Made by a program: the position numbers and the translations under genes
The notes under the pieces: model-generated
What the model saw: only the letters and a program-made list of their open reading frames with translations
Told to the model about the DNA's origin: nothing
Database searches by the model: none
Assembly: GCA_026786125.1 (NCBI GenBank)
Contig: JAJAYU010000326.1
Coordinates: 1-27,548 of the forward strand
Direction of reading: 5' to 3'
Length of the DNA: 27,548 bases
DNA from: Chamaesiphon sp.
Lineage (GTDB): Bacteria > Cyanobacteriota > Cyanobacteriia > Cyanobacteriales > Chamaesiphonaceae
Part shown: positions 5,717-13,967 of the stretch, piece by piece
Numbering within the stretch: position 1 is the first letter of the stretch
Layout of the letters: each line of letters starts with the position of its first letter

Positions 5717-8700
5717 ATGAATCAGTTTAATCAATCAACTCAATTTAACACGACTACAGTAGACCAATTAGCAATGGATCTGCCTCGTTCGACCTCGAAG
5801 TGGAATAAACTGAGTCTCAAAACTAAGGGAACTCTAGTAGCAACCGTACTCGGACTGACACCACTGCTGGCAATTGGAGTACTGAGCTACGTTCAGATCA
5901 ATAACTCACTTAGAGAATCAACAGTTCAAGCCCAAAAAGTGCGTGCCGAAGAGCTTGCTGATAAATTCAATCGCTTTGTGTTTGACCGAAATGGTGACGT
6001 AGAAGTGCTGGCAGCCCAGCCAGTGTTTGCCGATCCGAAATTACTTGCAACTACTGCACCAGAATCTAAAAGTAAGCTTTTAGACCAATATGTAACTACC
6101 TATCAGATTTATGATAGTATTGCTGCCTTCGATCTCAAAGGTAATTTGATCAGTCAAAATAAGGGCAAAACATTAGGGAATCACCTCGATCGCAAGTATT
6201 TTCAAGAAGTCTTAAAAACAGGCAAAACTGTTATCTCCTCACCCGAAATTTCCGAGAGTAGCGGTAAGATGGTAGTCCATTTTGCCGCACCGATCAAAAA
6301 TACTGTAACTGGACAAATTATCGGCGTAATTCGGACTAGAGCACCGATCGAACAACTGGAAGCACCCCTGAAAAATTCAGTGACTAAGAGTCAAAACTAC
6401 CATATTCTCGACACCCGCAGTAATATTATATTCATCAGTTCCAATGGTGGATACGTCGGGCAGCCTGCCGATGCAGATATTGTCGCTGCCCAGCAAGGGG
6501 GACTGATCTCACATGAAAACAAGAGTGGGACTGGGACGAGAACCGAACTCCTTAGTGCGGCACCCTTCACTAAACTTGAAGGGATGCAACAGCTTCCCTG
6601 GGTGGCAGTGGCATCGATCGATGAAGATGTTGCTTATAGTACCTTGAGTGGATTACTCCTGACTATTCTGGCTGGTGCGGGTTTTACGGGTTTATTTACG
6701 ATCGCCTTAGCAACCTTTTTTGCCGAGAAAGCAACAGAACCAATTGACGCAGCAGCTAGAGCGGTAGAACGAATTGGGCAAGGGGATTTCAATCGACGGA
6801 TCGAAGTTACTAGTGAAGATGAGCTGGGTAAATTAGGTAGCAACATCAACTTGATGGCTAACCAAATTCAAGGACTATTGAACGAGCAGTCCGAGCAAAC
6901 CAAGCGAACAGAATTATACGCGGAAATCTCCCGTGCGCGGACAATCCAGGATTTGGAAACACCACTATCGCAAATTCTGATCGAAGCTCGCGAAATCATC
7001 AAAGCCGATCGATTGGTAGTCTATCGCTTTATGGCAGATAATCGCGGTTATATCGCCGGAGAATCCTGTGGAGCTGGCGGTAGCAGTGCGATGGCGGAAC
7101 AAGTCAATGACCCCTGTATTCCCGAAGAACTCCTAGCTGCCTATGCCAAAGGGCGGATCATTGCCAATGATAGTGTTGTTGAAAGCAACTATCATCCCGA
7201 CCACAAGAACTTGTTGACCCGCCTGAATATCAAGTCAAATCTGATTGTCCCGATCGTCCAAAATGGTAACTTACTAGGATTATTGGTCGCTCACCACTGC
7301 CAACAGACTCATGCTTGGCAAGAGTGGGAAAGCATCTATCTCACCAAATTTGCCGAACAAATCGGCATTTCGCTCAGTGGTTTTACCATCTCCGAGCGAG
7401 GACAGTTTGATACTGCCAGACAACGAGATAAAGCGGTGCGGGAGCAATTACTATCGAGTATTTCTCGCGCTCAAACTACCCAAGAAATGGCTACGCCACT
7501 GGCTTTTGTCCTCGAAGAAGGACGGCTAAAACTCGGAGTTGATCGGGTTGCTATTTATCGCTTTTTCCCTGGCTACGATGGTCATATCGTTGGGGAAGCA
7601 ATTTTACCAGGAATTGTTAGTGCTTTTGGCGAGCGGATCGAAGATGCTGCCATTGCTCAAGAATTAATTGATGGGTATCAGGTTGGACAGGCTACGGCAA
7701 TTGATGATGTGACAACTGGTGACTATTCTGCCGATCATCAACAATTATTTGCCAAGCTCCAAGTTAAGTCCAATCTCGTCGTGCCCATTCTCCAGGGTAA
7801 TAACTTGCTGGGGCTAATCGTTGCTCATCACTGCAAACAGATTCATCAGTGGCAAGAATCAGAAATTAAGTATCTCCAAGAATTTGCACTGCCAATCGCC
7901 GCTTGTCTGGGTGGATTTGCCGCAACTGAGCGGAGTCAGTACGAAGCGGAAGCATCGGGCAAACGGGCGGATACAGCCAAGCAAGAGAACGAAAATCGTC
8001 AGCAAGAACTATTCCGGTTATTGACGGAAATTGAAGGAGCTTCTGATGGTGACTTAACAGTTCGATCAGAAATTAGTGATGGTGAGATCGCGATCGTTGG
8101 GGACTTCTTCAACTCGATTATTGAAAGTCTGCGAGACATTGTAACTACCGTAAAAACTGCCGCTGGGCAAGTTAACGGCTCAGTTGGTGCCAACGAATCA
8201 GATGTGCGATTACTGACTGATGCTGCGACAAAGCAAGCAGACCAGATTCAGCAAACTCTGAGCAAGCTGGAAAAAGTGACCATTTCAATTCAATCAGTAG
8301 CTACAGATGCTCGTCTAGCGGCAAATGTGGCGACATCTGCCGCATCCACCGCCGAAATTGGTGGTCAAGCGATGGATCGGACGGTTCAAAGTATCTTGCA
8401 ACTGCGGGAAACGATCGCTGAAACTGCCAAGAAAGTAAAACGTCTGGGTGAATCCTCCCAACAGATTTCCAAAGTAACTGGACTGATCGACCAAATCGCC
8501 CTCCAAACCAACTTACTCGCAATCAATGCCAGTATTGAAGCAGCTCGGGCTGGTAAAGAAGGACGCGGTTTCGCCGTCGTAGCCGAAGAAGTTGGTGAAC
8601 TAGCCGCTCAGTCCGCCGCAGCAACCAAAGAAATCGAAAAAATCGTCGAAAACATTCAACGAGAAACCAGCGCGGTAGCTCAAGCAATGGAACTGAGTAC

Positions 8701-8995
8701 TACTCAGGTAGTCGAAGGTACCCAATCTGTCGAACAAACCAAAACCAGTTTGAAACAGATTATCGAACTCTCCAATCAAATGGATACATTCCTCAAATCG
8801 ATCTCCACCGCCACCATCGATCAAGTAGAAACCTCCCAAGCAGTGAAGGTAGACATGGCCGCAGTCGCCCTGATCTCCACCCAGACCTCCGAGTCCTCCA
8901 AGCAAGTATCCACCTCGCTCCAACAAACAGTTACCATCGCCCAAGCACTCCAGGCTTCGGTAGGTAAGTTTAAAGTTGATGCCGATCGGAATTAG
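5717..8995 (+). CDS. Methyl-accepting chemotaxis protein with Cache-like sensor, two GAF domains, PixJ/PilJ type
   Basis: A 1092-residue membrane receptor. Order of parts: TM1 (about 38-60); a periplasmic region with Cache-like features (about 61-305, including [14 protein letters not shown] and [14 protein letters not shown]); TM2 (about 310-334); HAMP (about 335-390); GAF1 (about 399-555); GAF2 (about 577-735); a second HAMP-like segment (about 765-815); and an MCP signalling domain with hairpin tip [20 protein letters not shown] (about 930-950). GAF1 has a DPCIP motif (Asp465-Pro469, Cys467) at the place of the DXCF Cys of some cyanobacteriochromes. The canonical bilin-binding Cys before a conserved His is replaced by Asp495 in GAF1 and Asp673 in GAF2, and GAF2 has Ala645 at the DXCF position. 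It should signal through CheW to CheA. Light sensing is unproven; PilJ-type receptors also carry non-bilin GAFs. Confidence 0.9.
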   Translation: MNQFNQSTQFNTTTVDQLAMDLPRSTSKWNKLSLKTKGTLVATVLGLTPLLAIGVLSYVQINNSLRESTVQAQKVRAEELADKFNRFVFDRNGDVEVLAAQPVFADPKLLATTAPESKSKLLDQYVTTYQIYDSIAAFDLKGNLISQNKGKTLGNHLDRKYFQEVLKTGKTVISSPEISESSGKMVVHFAAPIKNTVTGQIIGVIRTRAPIEQLEAPLKNSVTKSQNYHILDTRSNIIFISSNGGYVGQPADADIVAAQQGGLISHENKSGTGTRTELLSAAPFTKLEGMQQLPWVAVASIDEDVAYSTLSGLLLTILAGAGFTGLFTIALATFFAEKATEPIDAAARAVERIGQGDFNRRIEVTSEDELGKLGSNINLMANQIQGLLNEQSEQTKRTELYAEISRARTIQDLETPLSQILIEAREIIKADRLVVYRFMADNRGYIAGESCGAGGSSAMAEQVNDPCIPEELLAAYAKGRIIANDSVVESNYHPDHKNLLTRLNIKSNLIVPIVQNGNLLGLLVAHHCQQTHAWQEWESIYLTKFAEQIGISLSGFTISERGQFDTARQRDKAVREQLLSSISRAQTTQEMATPLAFVLEEGRLKLGVDRVAIYRFFPGYDGHIVGEAILPGIVSAFGERIEDAAIAQELIDGYQVGQATAIDDVTTGDYSADHQQLFAKLQVKSNLVVPILQGNNLLGLIVAHHCKQIHQWQESEIKYLQEFALPIAACLGGFAATERSQYEAEASGKRADTAKQENENRQQELFRLLTEIEGASDGDLTVRSEISDGEIAIVGDFFNSIIESLRDIVTTVKTAAGQVNGSVGANESDVRLLTDAATKQADQIQQTLSKLEKVTISIQSVATDARLAANVATSAASTAEIGGQAMDRTVQSILQLRETIAETAKKVKRLGESSQQISKVTGLIDQIALQTNLLAINASIEAARAGKEGRGFAVVAEEVGELAAQSAAATKEIEKIVENIQRETSAVAQAMELSTTQVVEGTQSVEQTKTSLKQIIELSNQMDTFLKSISTATIDQVETSQAVKVDMAAVALISTQTSESSKQVSTSLQQTVTIAQALQASVGKFKVDADRN

Positions 8996-9000
8996 GGAAA

Positions 9001-9124
9001 CAGTGAATAGTGAACAGTGAACAGTGAATAGAGTTTAAGGTCCAAGCGCGTTTGGGGTTCTAGTCCTTAGCTTCTGACTCAAATACTATCCCCTCAAGTA
9101 CTAATTCACTGTTCACTATTCACT
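9001..9124. repeat. Inverted pair of heptad arrays between receptor and CheA genes
   Basis: Left units at 9001-9028 are CAGTGAA, TAGTGAA, CAGTGAA, CAGTGAA; right units at 9104-9124 are ATTCACT, GTTCACT, ATTCACT. 9002-9021 and 9105-9124 are exact 20-base inverted repeats. The arrays lie just after the receptor stop codon, and about 80 bases separate them. Two further ACTAGCC heptads (9145-9158) precede the CheA start at 9164. The structure repeats the CheY/CheW gap with a different heptad sequence. Confidence 0.85.
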
Positions 9125-9163
9125 AACTCCACAAGCAACCAGAAACTAGCCACTAGCCAACCC

Positions 9164-12100
9164 ATGATTACCTCAGATCAAGAACAACAAGTCAAACTCC
9201 AATTCTTGGACGAAGCGACGGATTATTTAGATACCCTTGAATCGGGGCTGCTGGGACTGGGTACTGGTGCAGTTGCTAATAAGCAGTTGGATGGACTCCT
9301 GCGGGCGGCACACTCGATCAAGGGTGGTGCAGCGATGATGGGTTACAAAACTCTTGCTAGTCTTGGGCATCATCTGGAGGATTATTTCAAGATTATCCAG
9401 TATGGCAAGGCAGCTCCGCCCGATGCTCAGATCGAGCAACTGATGCTGGGGACAGTTGATAAGTTGCGGCAGATTGTCACCCTCAATCGTCAGGGCAAAG
9501 ATGCTGATGATGCTTGGTTGGCGGAACGGGTTAATCCCCTATTTGCTCAATTACGTGACAGACTGGGGGAGTTCAATCCCGAAGATGAGGCTAATATGCT
9601 GGCTTCAGAATCTGGTGAAGATATTCTCGGTTTCATGTTTGAAACTGAAGTCGAACGATCGCTAACCCAGTTAGAAGAGGCTGTTGATAGCGACAATTCT
9701 AATAGCTTATTTGATGAATTAGTAATTACTGGCGAGGAGTTAGGTGGTTTAGCCGAAATGCTCGAATTGCCTGCACTAGCAACGTTATGTCAGTCAGTCC
9801 AGCAACATTTAACCGCCCAACCCCATCGAGTTCGCGCAATTGCTGCTCTAGCTATTGCGGCATGGCGACGTACCCAAGCACTGGTATTAATTGGTCAGAT
9901 CGCCAATCTCCCTGAAGAAATTGAACTTCCAGGTTCAGGAATTGTCAGTATCAAGGAATCGCCAGAAATCCCTGATTTTTATCGAGCTGATGCGCCAATT
10001 TTCAATCTCAATGAAGCTGAAACTATCCCTGGCTGGGGTGATGATGCCAATTTCAATGATCCAGCAGTTATTGCCATCAGTGAAGCTGAGACAGTTCCTG
10101 AAGGGAGTAATATCAATCTCGATCCGATCGATCCCAATCCTATTCGCGAACTAGTAGATCTCCAAGATTTTGCGATCGATCCGCCCATTACCATTGCCGA
10201 TTTAGGTGGCGACCAAATGGCAGATTCAGTCCAGTTTGGAGCATATTCAGATGCCCATGATTTGAGCACCCTTGCCGATCCTTTTGCTGAGTTTACCAGT
10301 TCATTGCCACGAGCTTTCTCGACGATTACGGCCAGTGACGAGTTAAAAGAACTAGCACTAGCAGAACTAACAGAATTAGATACCAGAGAACATGGTGTAG
10401 AATCACTTAGCCAGGACAATACCCAAGCAGACTCAATTGCTGTGGAACCACCAGAAATAGTCGATGCCTTTGAAAGACTCGATCTCAGTGGCGATCTTGC
10501 TTTTGATACCGATATCCCCGAACTATTCTCCGAGTTGTCTGGTTTCCTCCCTGATATTGCCGAAAAAGATTTATCCTCGGCTGTTTTCAATATTACGCCC
10601 ACACCAAAGGTAGATTATCTGGCGCAAGAAGCCGCAGATCTGCTCAGTGCTCTCGATGCAGCACCAGAAGTACTTGATGGGTCACATCACCATAATTCTG
10701 AGAATACTGGCGCGGCTAACTCCAAATCTACCGTTCAAGTTGTCGAGCAAACGATCCGCGTTGCTACCAAACAATTAGAAGAGATTGGGGACTTATTTGG
10801 CGAACTCACAATCGATCGCAATGGTCTCAATCTCCATCTCCAGGGACTCCGCCAACTAGTTGTCAATCTTCAGCTCAAAGTCAAACAGCTAGAGCAATCC
10901 AATTTCAATCTCAGCGAAGCCTACGACGCATCCGCAGTTGACAAGCAAGATCCCGCTGCTCAAATTCACAATAATCCCAGCTTATCGAGCGATTTTACCA
11001 GCGAACTAGATCTACTAGAATTCGATCGATATAGCGAACTGCATATCCTGTCCCAAGAAGTGATGGACACGATTGTCCAAATCGAAGAACTAACCACAGA
11101 TTTGGATCTCCAGCTCAACGATGCCGAGCGCACCAATCGCGACCTCAATCGCACCGCCAAGCAGCTCCAAACCGGACTAACCCAAGTGCGGATGCGTCCA
11201 GTATCTGAACTATTTAATCGCTTTCCTAGAGCCATTCGGAACCTGTCGATCGAACATAGTAAACCGATCGATTTCCAGCTTAAAGGTGGTACCACCCTGA
11301 TCGAGCGGAGTATTCTCGAATCCCTCAACGATCCGTTGATGCACCTAGTTCGCAATGCCTTTGACCACGGGATCGAACCCAGTGCCACTCGCCTTGCCAA
11401 CGGCAAATCCGCCACAGGCAAGATCGAGATCAGTGCAACCTATCGGGGCAACCAAACCGTGATCACGATCAAAGATGATGGCGGTGGTATCGATCTCGAC
11501 AAAATCCGTGCCAAAGTTAAAAAAATGGGCATGGACGATAAAGAGATCGCCAACTTCAAAGACAATGAACTAATCGATCTGATCTTTGAACCAGGCTTCA
11601 GTACTGCTGCTAAAGTTACCGATCTCTCTGGACGTGGGGTCGGGATGGATGTAGTGCGGACAAATATTCGCGCCCTCCGTGGTGATATCTCTGTCGATAC
11701 CAAACTCGGTAAAGGTAGTACCTTCACTATCACTGTCCCTTTCACTCTCTCGGTTGTTCGCGTTCTGCTCGTAGAAGTCAATGGGCTATGGCTGGCAATT
11801 TCTAGCAACATTGTCGAAGAAATCATCCTGCTCAATCCTGAAAATGTGATCAGTACCGCTGGTCAAAAAATGCTCCAGTGGGATGACTTTACCGTGCGAT
11901 TGATTCAACCTAGTCAGTATTTGCAACTGCCTGAGTTCACCACCCAATTAGCTACTGCGAGTATCCCCACTATCGATCGACCAACCGTACTAATGATTGA
12001 CCAAGGACAAGATATCGTCGCCCTCCAAATCGATAAATTCTGGGGTGAACAAGAAGTCACCATTCGCCAACCTCTGGGCAGTCTCAAAATGCCGCCAGGC

Positions 12101-12628
12101 TTTACTGGCTGTACGATTCTCGGTGATGGTCGGATTGTCCCGCTCTTAGATGCGATCGAATTTATTCGCTGGGTTGATAGTGACTTTGCCATTGCGAAAT
12201 CGGCTATCTCCACCCTCAACTTCCTCGATGACGACTCCAAATCCACAGCAACGATCGTCCAAAAACCCCGTATCCTCGTCGTTGATGATTCAATCAACGT
12301 TCGTCGCTTTGTCGCTCTCACCCTCGAAAAAGCTGGCTACCTCGTCGAGCAAGCCAAAGATGGTCAAGAAGCGATCGAAAAGCTCCAAGCAGGTCTCCAA
12401 GCCCAAGCCGTCGTCTGCGATGTCGAAATGCCCCGCATGGACGGCTACGGCTTCCTCGCCACCGTTAAGGGTTTAGCCCCATTCAAGCATATCCCCGTTC
12501 TGATGTTGACCTCCCGCAGTGGCGACAAGCACCGCAAAATCGCCATGAATCTCGGTGCCAGTGGCTACTTCTCCAAACCGTTTAAGGAACAAGAGTTACT
12601 GGCTACTTTGACACAGTTGGTGAATTAG
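9164..12628 (+). CDS. CheA-type hybrid histidine kinase (Hpt-HATPase-CheW-REC), PixL/PilL type
   Basis: An 1154-residue kinase. The N-terminal Hpt domain carries the phosphoacceptor His50 in RAAHSIKGGAAMMG. A helical region (about 150-240) may be a degenerate second Hpt-like module. A long acidic, Ser/Asp-rich linker follows (about 255-505). Next come a dimerisation segment and the ATPase domain with N box around RNAFDHG (730-736), G1 DDGGG (771-775) and G2 GRGVGMDVV (823-831), then a CheW-like domain (about 865-1010). A C-terminal receiver has phosphoacceptor Asp1086 (CDVEMPRMDG) and the conserved Lys in SKPF. All catalytic residues are present, so it should be active. It ends the operon. 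The long linker is common in cyanobacterial PixL/PilL proteins. No Shine-Dalgarno is visible. Confidence 0.92.
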   Translation: MITSDQEQQVKLQFLDEATDYLDTLESGLLGLGTGAVANKQLDGLLRAAHSIKGGAAMMGYKTLASLGHHLEDYFKIIQYGKAAPPDAQIEQLMLGTVDKLRQIVTLNRQGKDADDAWLAERVNPLFAQLRDRLGEFNPEDEANMLASESGEDILGFMFETEVERSLTQLEEAVDSDNSNSLFDELVITGEELGGLAEMLELPALATLCQSVQQHLTAQPHRVRAIAALAIAAWRRTQALVLIGQIANLPEEIELPGSGIVSIKESPEIPDFYRADAPIFNLNEAETIPGWGDDANFNDPAVIAISEAETVPEGSNINLDPIDPNPIRELVDLQDFAIDPPITIADLGGDQMADSVQFGAYSDAHDLSTLADPFAEFTSSLPRAFSTITASDELKELALAELTELDTREHGVESLSQDNTQADSIAVEPPEIVDAFERLDLSGDLAFDTDIPELFSELSGFLPDIAEKDLSSAVFNITPTPKVDYLAQEAADLLSALDAAPEVLDGSHHHNSENTGAANSKSTVQVVEQTIRVATKQLEEIGDLFGELTIDRNGLNLHLQGLRQLVVNLQLKVKQLEQSNFNLSEAYDASAVDKQDPAAQIHNNPSLSSDFTSELDLLEFDRYSELHILSQEVMDTIVQIEELTTDLDLQLNDAERTNRDLNRTAKQLQTGLTQVRMRPVSELFNRFPRAIRNLSIEHSKPIDFQLKGGTTLIERSILESLNDPLMHLVRNAFDHGIEPSATRLANGKSATGKIEISATYRGNQTVITIKDDGGGIDLDKIRAKVKKMGMDDKEIANFKDNELIDLIFEPGFSTAAKVTDLSGRGVGMDVVRTNIRALRGDISVDTKLGKGSTFTITVPFTLSVVRVLLVEVNGLWLAISSNIVEEIILLNPENVISTAGQKMLQWDDFTVRLIQPSQYLQLPEFTTQLATASIPTIDRPTVLMIDQGQDIVALQIDKFWGEQEVTIRQPLGSLKMPPGFTGCTILGDGRIVPLLDAIEFIRWVDSDFAIAKSAISTLNFLDDDSKSTATIVQKPRILVVDDSINVRRFVALTLEKAGYLVEQAKDGQEAIEKLQAGLQAQAVVCDVEMPRMDGYGFLATVKGLAPFKHIPVLMLTSRSGDKHRKIAMNLGASGYFSKPFKEQELLATLTQLVN

Positions 12629-12640
12629 GAATTGGTGGAT

Positions 12641-12662
12641 GGTGAATAAAACACCATTCACC
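12641..12662. terminator. Hairpin between convergent genes, candidate bidirectional terminator
   Basis: GGTGAAT (12641-12647) pairs with ATTCACC (12656-12662) across an 8-base loop. It lies in the 33-base gap between the CheA stop and the stop codon of the convergent pentapeptide gene, overlapping the latter by one base. There is no good T run, so the terminator call rests on position and a weak 7-bp stem. The arms resemble the GGTGAAT heptads seen elsewhere. Confidence 0.35.
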
Positions 12663-13243
12663 TACTTTAAAATTGCATACCGCAGATCGACTTGACTCAA
12701 ATCCACATCAATTAACGAAACATCACTCAGATCCGTATTCTCAAAAATCGCGTTGTGCAACATTACCCCGCGTAGATCTGCTTGAGCCAAATTTGCACCA
12801 GTGAAATTAGCCCGACTCAAGTTGGCACCCTGTAAATTAACCCCAGTCAAATCCGCATAGCGCAAATCTGCACCGCTGAGATTTACTTGACTCAAATTGG
12901 CACCCTGTAAGTTGGCCAATCGTAAGTCTGTCTTTCGCAATGATGCTCCATTGGCATCAATTCCGATCAGCGTAGCTCTGATTAAATTAGCCTCATTGAG
13001 ATTAGCTGACATTAGGCTAGCACTATTGAGATTCGATCGCCAGAAGGTTGCTTTAGTCAGTACAGCGGCAGACAAGTTTGCCCGTTGCAGATTGGATCCC
13101 GATAAATTGGCATTAGTCAGGTGAGATTGACTTAGATTAATTGCCGCCAGACATCGTTCGGTTAGACATGCATCTGATAAATCAGCCAGAATAAAATCTC
13201 GCTCTCCACTGTCATATTGCCTTAGCAACTCATCGGTATTCAT
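12662..13243 (-). CDS. Pentapeptide repeat protein
   Basis: A 193-residue protein built almost wholly of A(D/N)LXX pentapeptide repeats from about residue 20 to the end (LTNANLSGSNLQRANLSAAV, LRLANLQGANLSQVNLSGAD). It should fold as a right-handed quadrilateral beta-helix. There is no signal peptide, so it is predicted cytosolic. Such proteins are abundant in cyanobacteria and mostly of unknown role; a few mimic DNA or act in manganese uptake or gyrase protection, and nothing here points to one of these. AGGAGT (13253-13258, minus strand) lies 9 bases upstream of the ATG at 13241-13243. An exact palindrome 25 bases upstream may control it. It is convergent with the chemotaxis operon. Confidence 0.85.
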   Translation of the reverse strand: MNTDELLRQYDSGERDFILADLSDACLTERCLAAINLSQSHLTNANLSGSNLQRANLSAAVLTKATFWRSNLNSASLMSANLNEANLIRATLIGIDANGASLRKTDLRLANLQGANLSQVNLSGADLRYADLTGVNLQGANLSRANFTGANLAQADLRGVMLHNAIFENTDLSDVSLIDVDLSQVDLRYAILK

Positions 13244-13267
13244 TATCTGTTTACTCCTAGAGACGCT

Positions 13268-13281
13268 GTATGTTTACATAC
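13268..13281. promoter_or_regulatory. Palindromic operator candidate matching the NtcA consensus
   Basis: GTATGTTTACATAC is a GTATGT/ACATAC palindrome around TT and fits the cyanobacterial NtcA site GTA-N8-TAC. It lies 25-38 bases upstream of the pentapeptide gene's ATG, too close for the usual activating position (about -41.5) for that gene. Repression of that gene or activation toward the right is therefore more likely if it is real. GTA-N8-TAC alone is expected several times by chance in 27 kb; the fuller symmetry is what makes it notable. Confidence 0.4.
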
Positions 13282-13326
13282 GTCTTCAAAAATTTTCTGT
13301 TCGATCATAAACTTTTGTCGAACTTG

Positions 13327-13394
13327 CCTAAATGTTACTATTCTTTACGTTAAGTACTGTAACAAAATATAGACAAACTTGCAAATGATTTAGG
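13327..13394. other. Nested inverted repeats in the divergent intergenic region
   Basis: CCTAAAT (13327-13333) pairs with ATTTAGG (13388-13394), and inside it TGTTAC (13333-13338) with GTAACA (13359-13364). The pairs are short and the loops long, so a stable fold is uncertain. This is the only structure I see in the gap 13244-13567 apart from the palindrome at 13268. Confidence 0.25.
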
Positions 13395-13567
13395 TAAATA
13401 GCTAATAGCTTAGATCTACTGACCGCACTGACTCCCCAAGTAGAGCACCTGTTCAAGACAGCGGAGAGTGCGATTAACCTTCGCAAAAAACCAGAGTAAA
13501 GATCGATTTCGATCAAGATTTGGGCATACTCAGTATGAAGAAGTTCTACCAAACGCGATCAAATATT

Positions 13568-13822
13568 ATGGCTAACGCAGCAAATGAGTATGCAGTATAT
13601 TTGCTACTCTCAGGCGGTCATCGGGAGGAAGTCCGCTTTCCGACCATGCAAGATTTTCAAAAATGGTACAGCAATGAGCTAATGCCAAAATCTAGTTCTA
13701 CAGATTTTACGACTGTACCGCTGAAAAATGCTCAGGGCGAGTATCTGCTGGTACGTCCTAGTTGTATTGAAGGCATTCGGATCGAGCCTGTATTTGCATC
13801 TAGTGTCGATCGAAGTTATTAG
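13568..13822 (+). CDS. Small conserved cyanobacterial hypothetical protein
   Basis: An 84-residue soluble protein. The pattern YAVYLLLSGGHREEVRF, then FQKWYSNE, then GEYLLVRPSCIEGIRIEPVF, is one I associate with a small cyanobacteria-specific hypothetical family of no known function. The frame is open to 13520 with other ATGs at 13520 and 13535. I chose the ATG at 13568 because the recognisable conserved region begins right after it and the upstream residues (KKFYQTRSNI) do not look conserved. No clear Shine-Dalgarno supports any of the three. It stands alone between a divergent pentapeptide gene and the usher-like gene. Confidence 0.6.
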   Translation: MANAANEYAVYLLLSGGHREEVRFPTMQDFQKWYSNELMPKSSSTDFTTVPLKNAQGEYLLVRPSCIEGIRIEPVFASSVDRSY

Positions 13823-13863
13823 GTTATATTTTCTGGTGCTGAACTAGATAGCTGGTTTAGTGG

Positions 13864-13915
13864 GTGAATTGTGGATGGCCTGCACTGAGCGTAGCCGAAG
13901 TGTGGATGGTGGATG
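13864..13915. repeat. Heptad array split by a 24-base palindromic insert
   Basis: GTGAATT and GTGGATG (13864-13877) are followed by a 24-base segment (13878-13901), then two more GTGGATG units (13902-13915). The insert contains CACTGAGCGTAGCCGAAGTG (13883-13902), a partly palindromic sequence of a type found dispersed in many cyanobacteria. The heptad phase resumes exactly after it, as if a small element had entered an existing array. Confidence 0.6.
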
Positions 13916-13967
13916 TTAAATTGAAGACGATCGAAAGAATCTGCTAGGATCTAACTGAATTTTATTT

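Noticed and set aside
7109..7738. Calling the receptor a photoreceptor (PixJ) outright
   Set aside because: Neither GAF has the canonical bilin-binding Cys, so only the operon type is supported.
398..9158. Tandem repeats that might be a CRISPR array
   Set aside because: Units are 7 bases with no spacers and no cas genes; they are heptad arrays.
9979..11835. Long minus-strand frames inside the CheA gene (9979-10602, 10966-11421, 11440-11835)
   Set aside because: They lie wholly within a well-supported gene, have Ser/Arg-rich shadow composition and show no recognisable domain.
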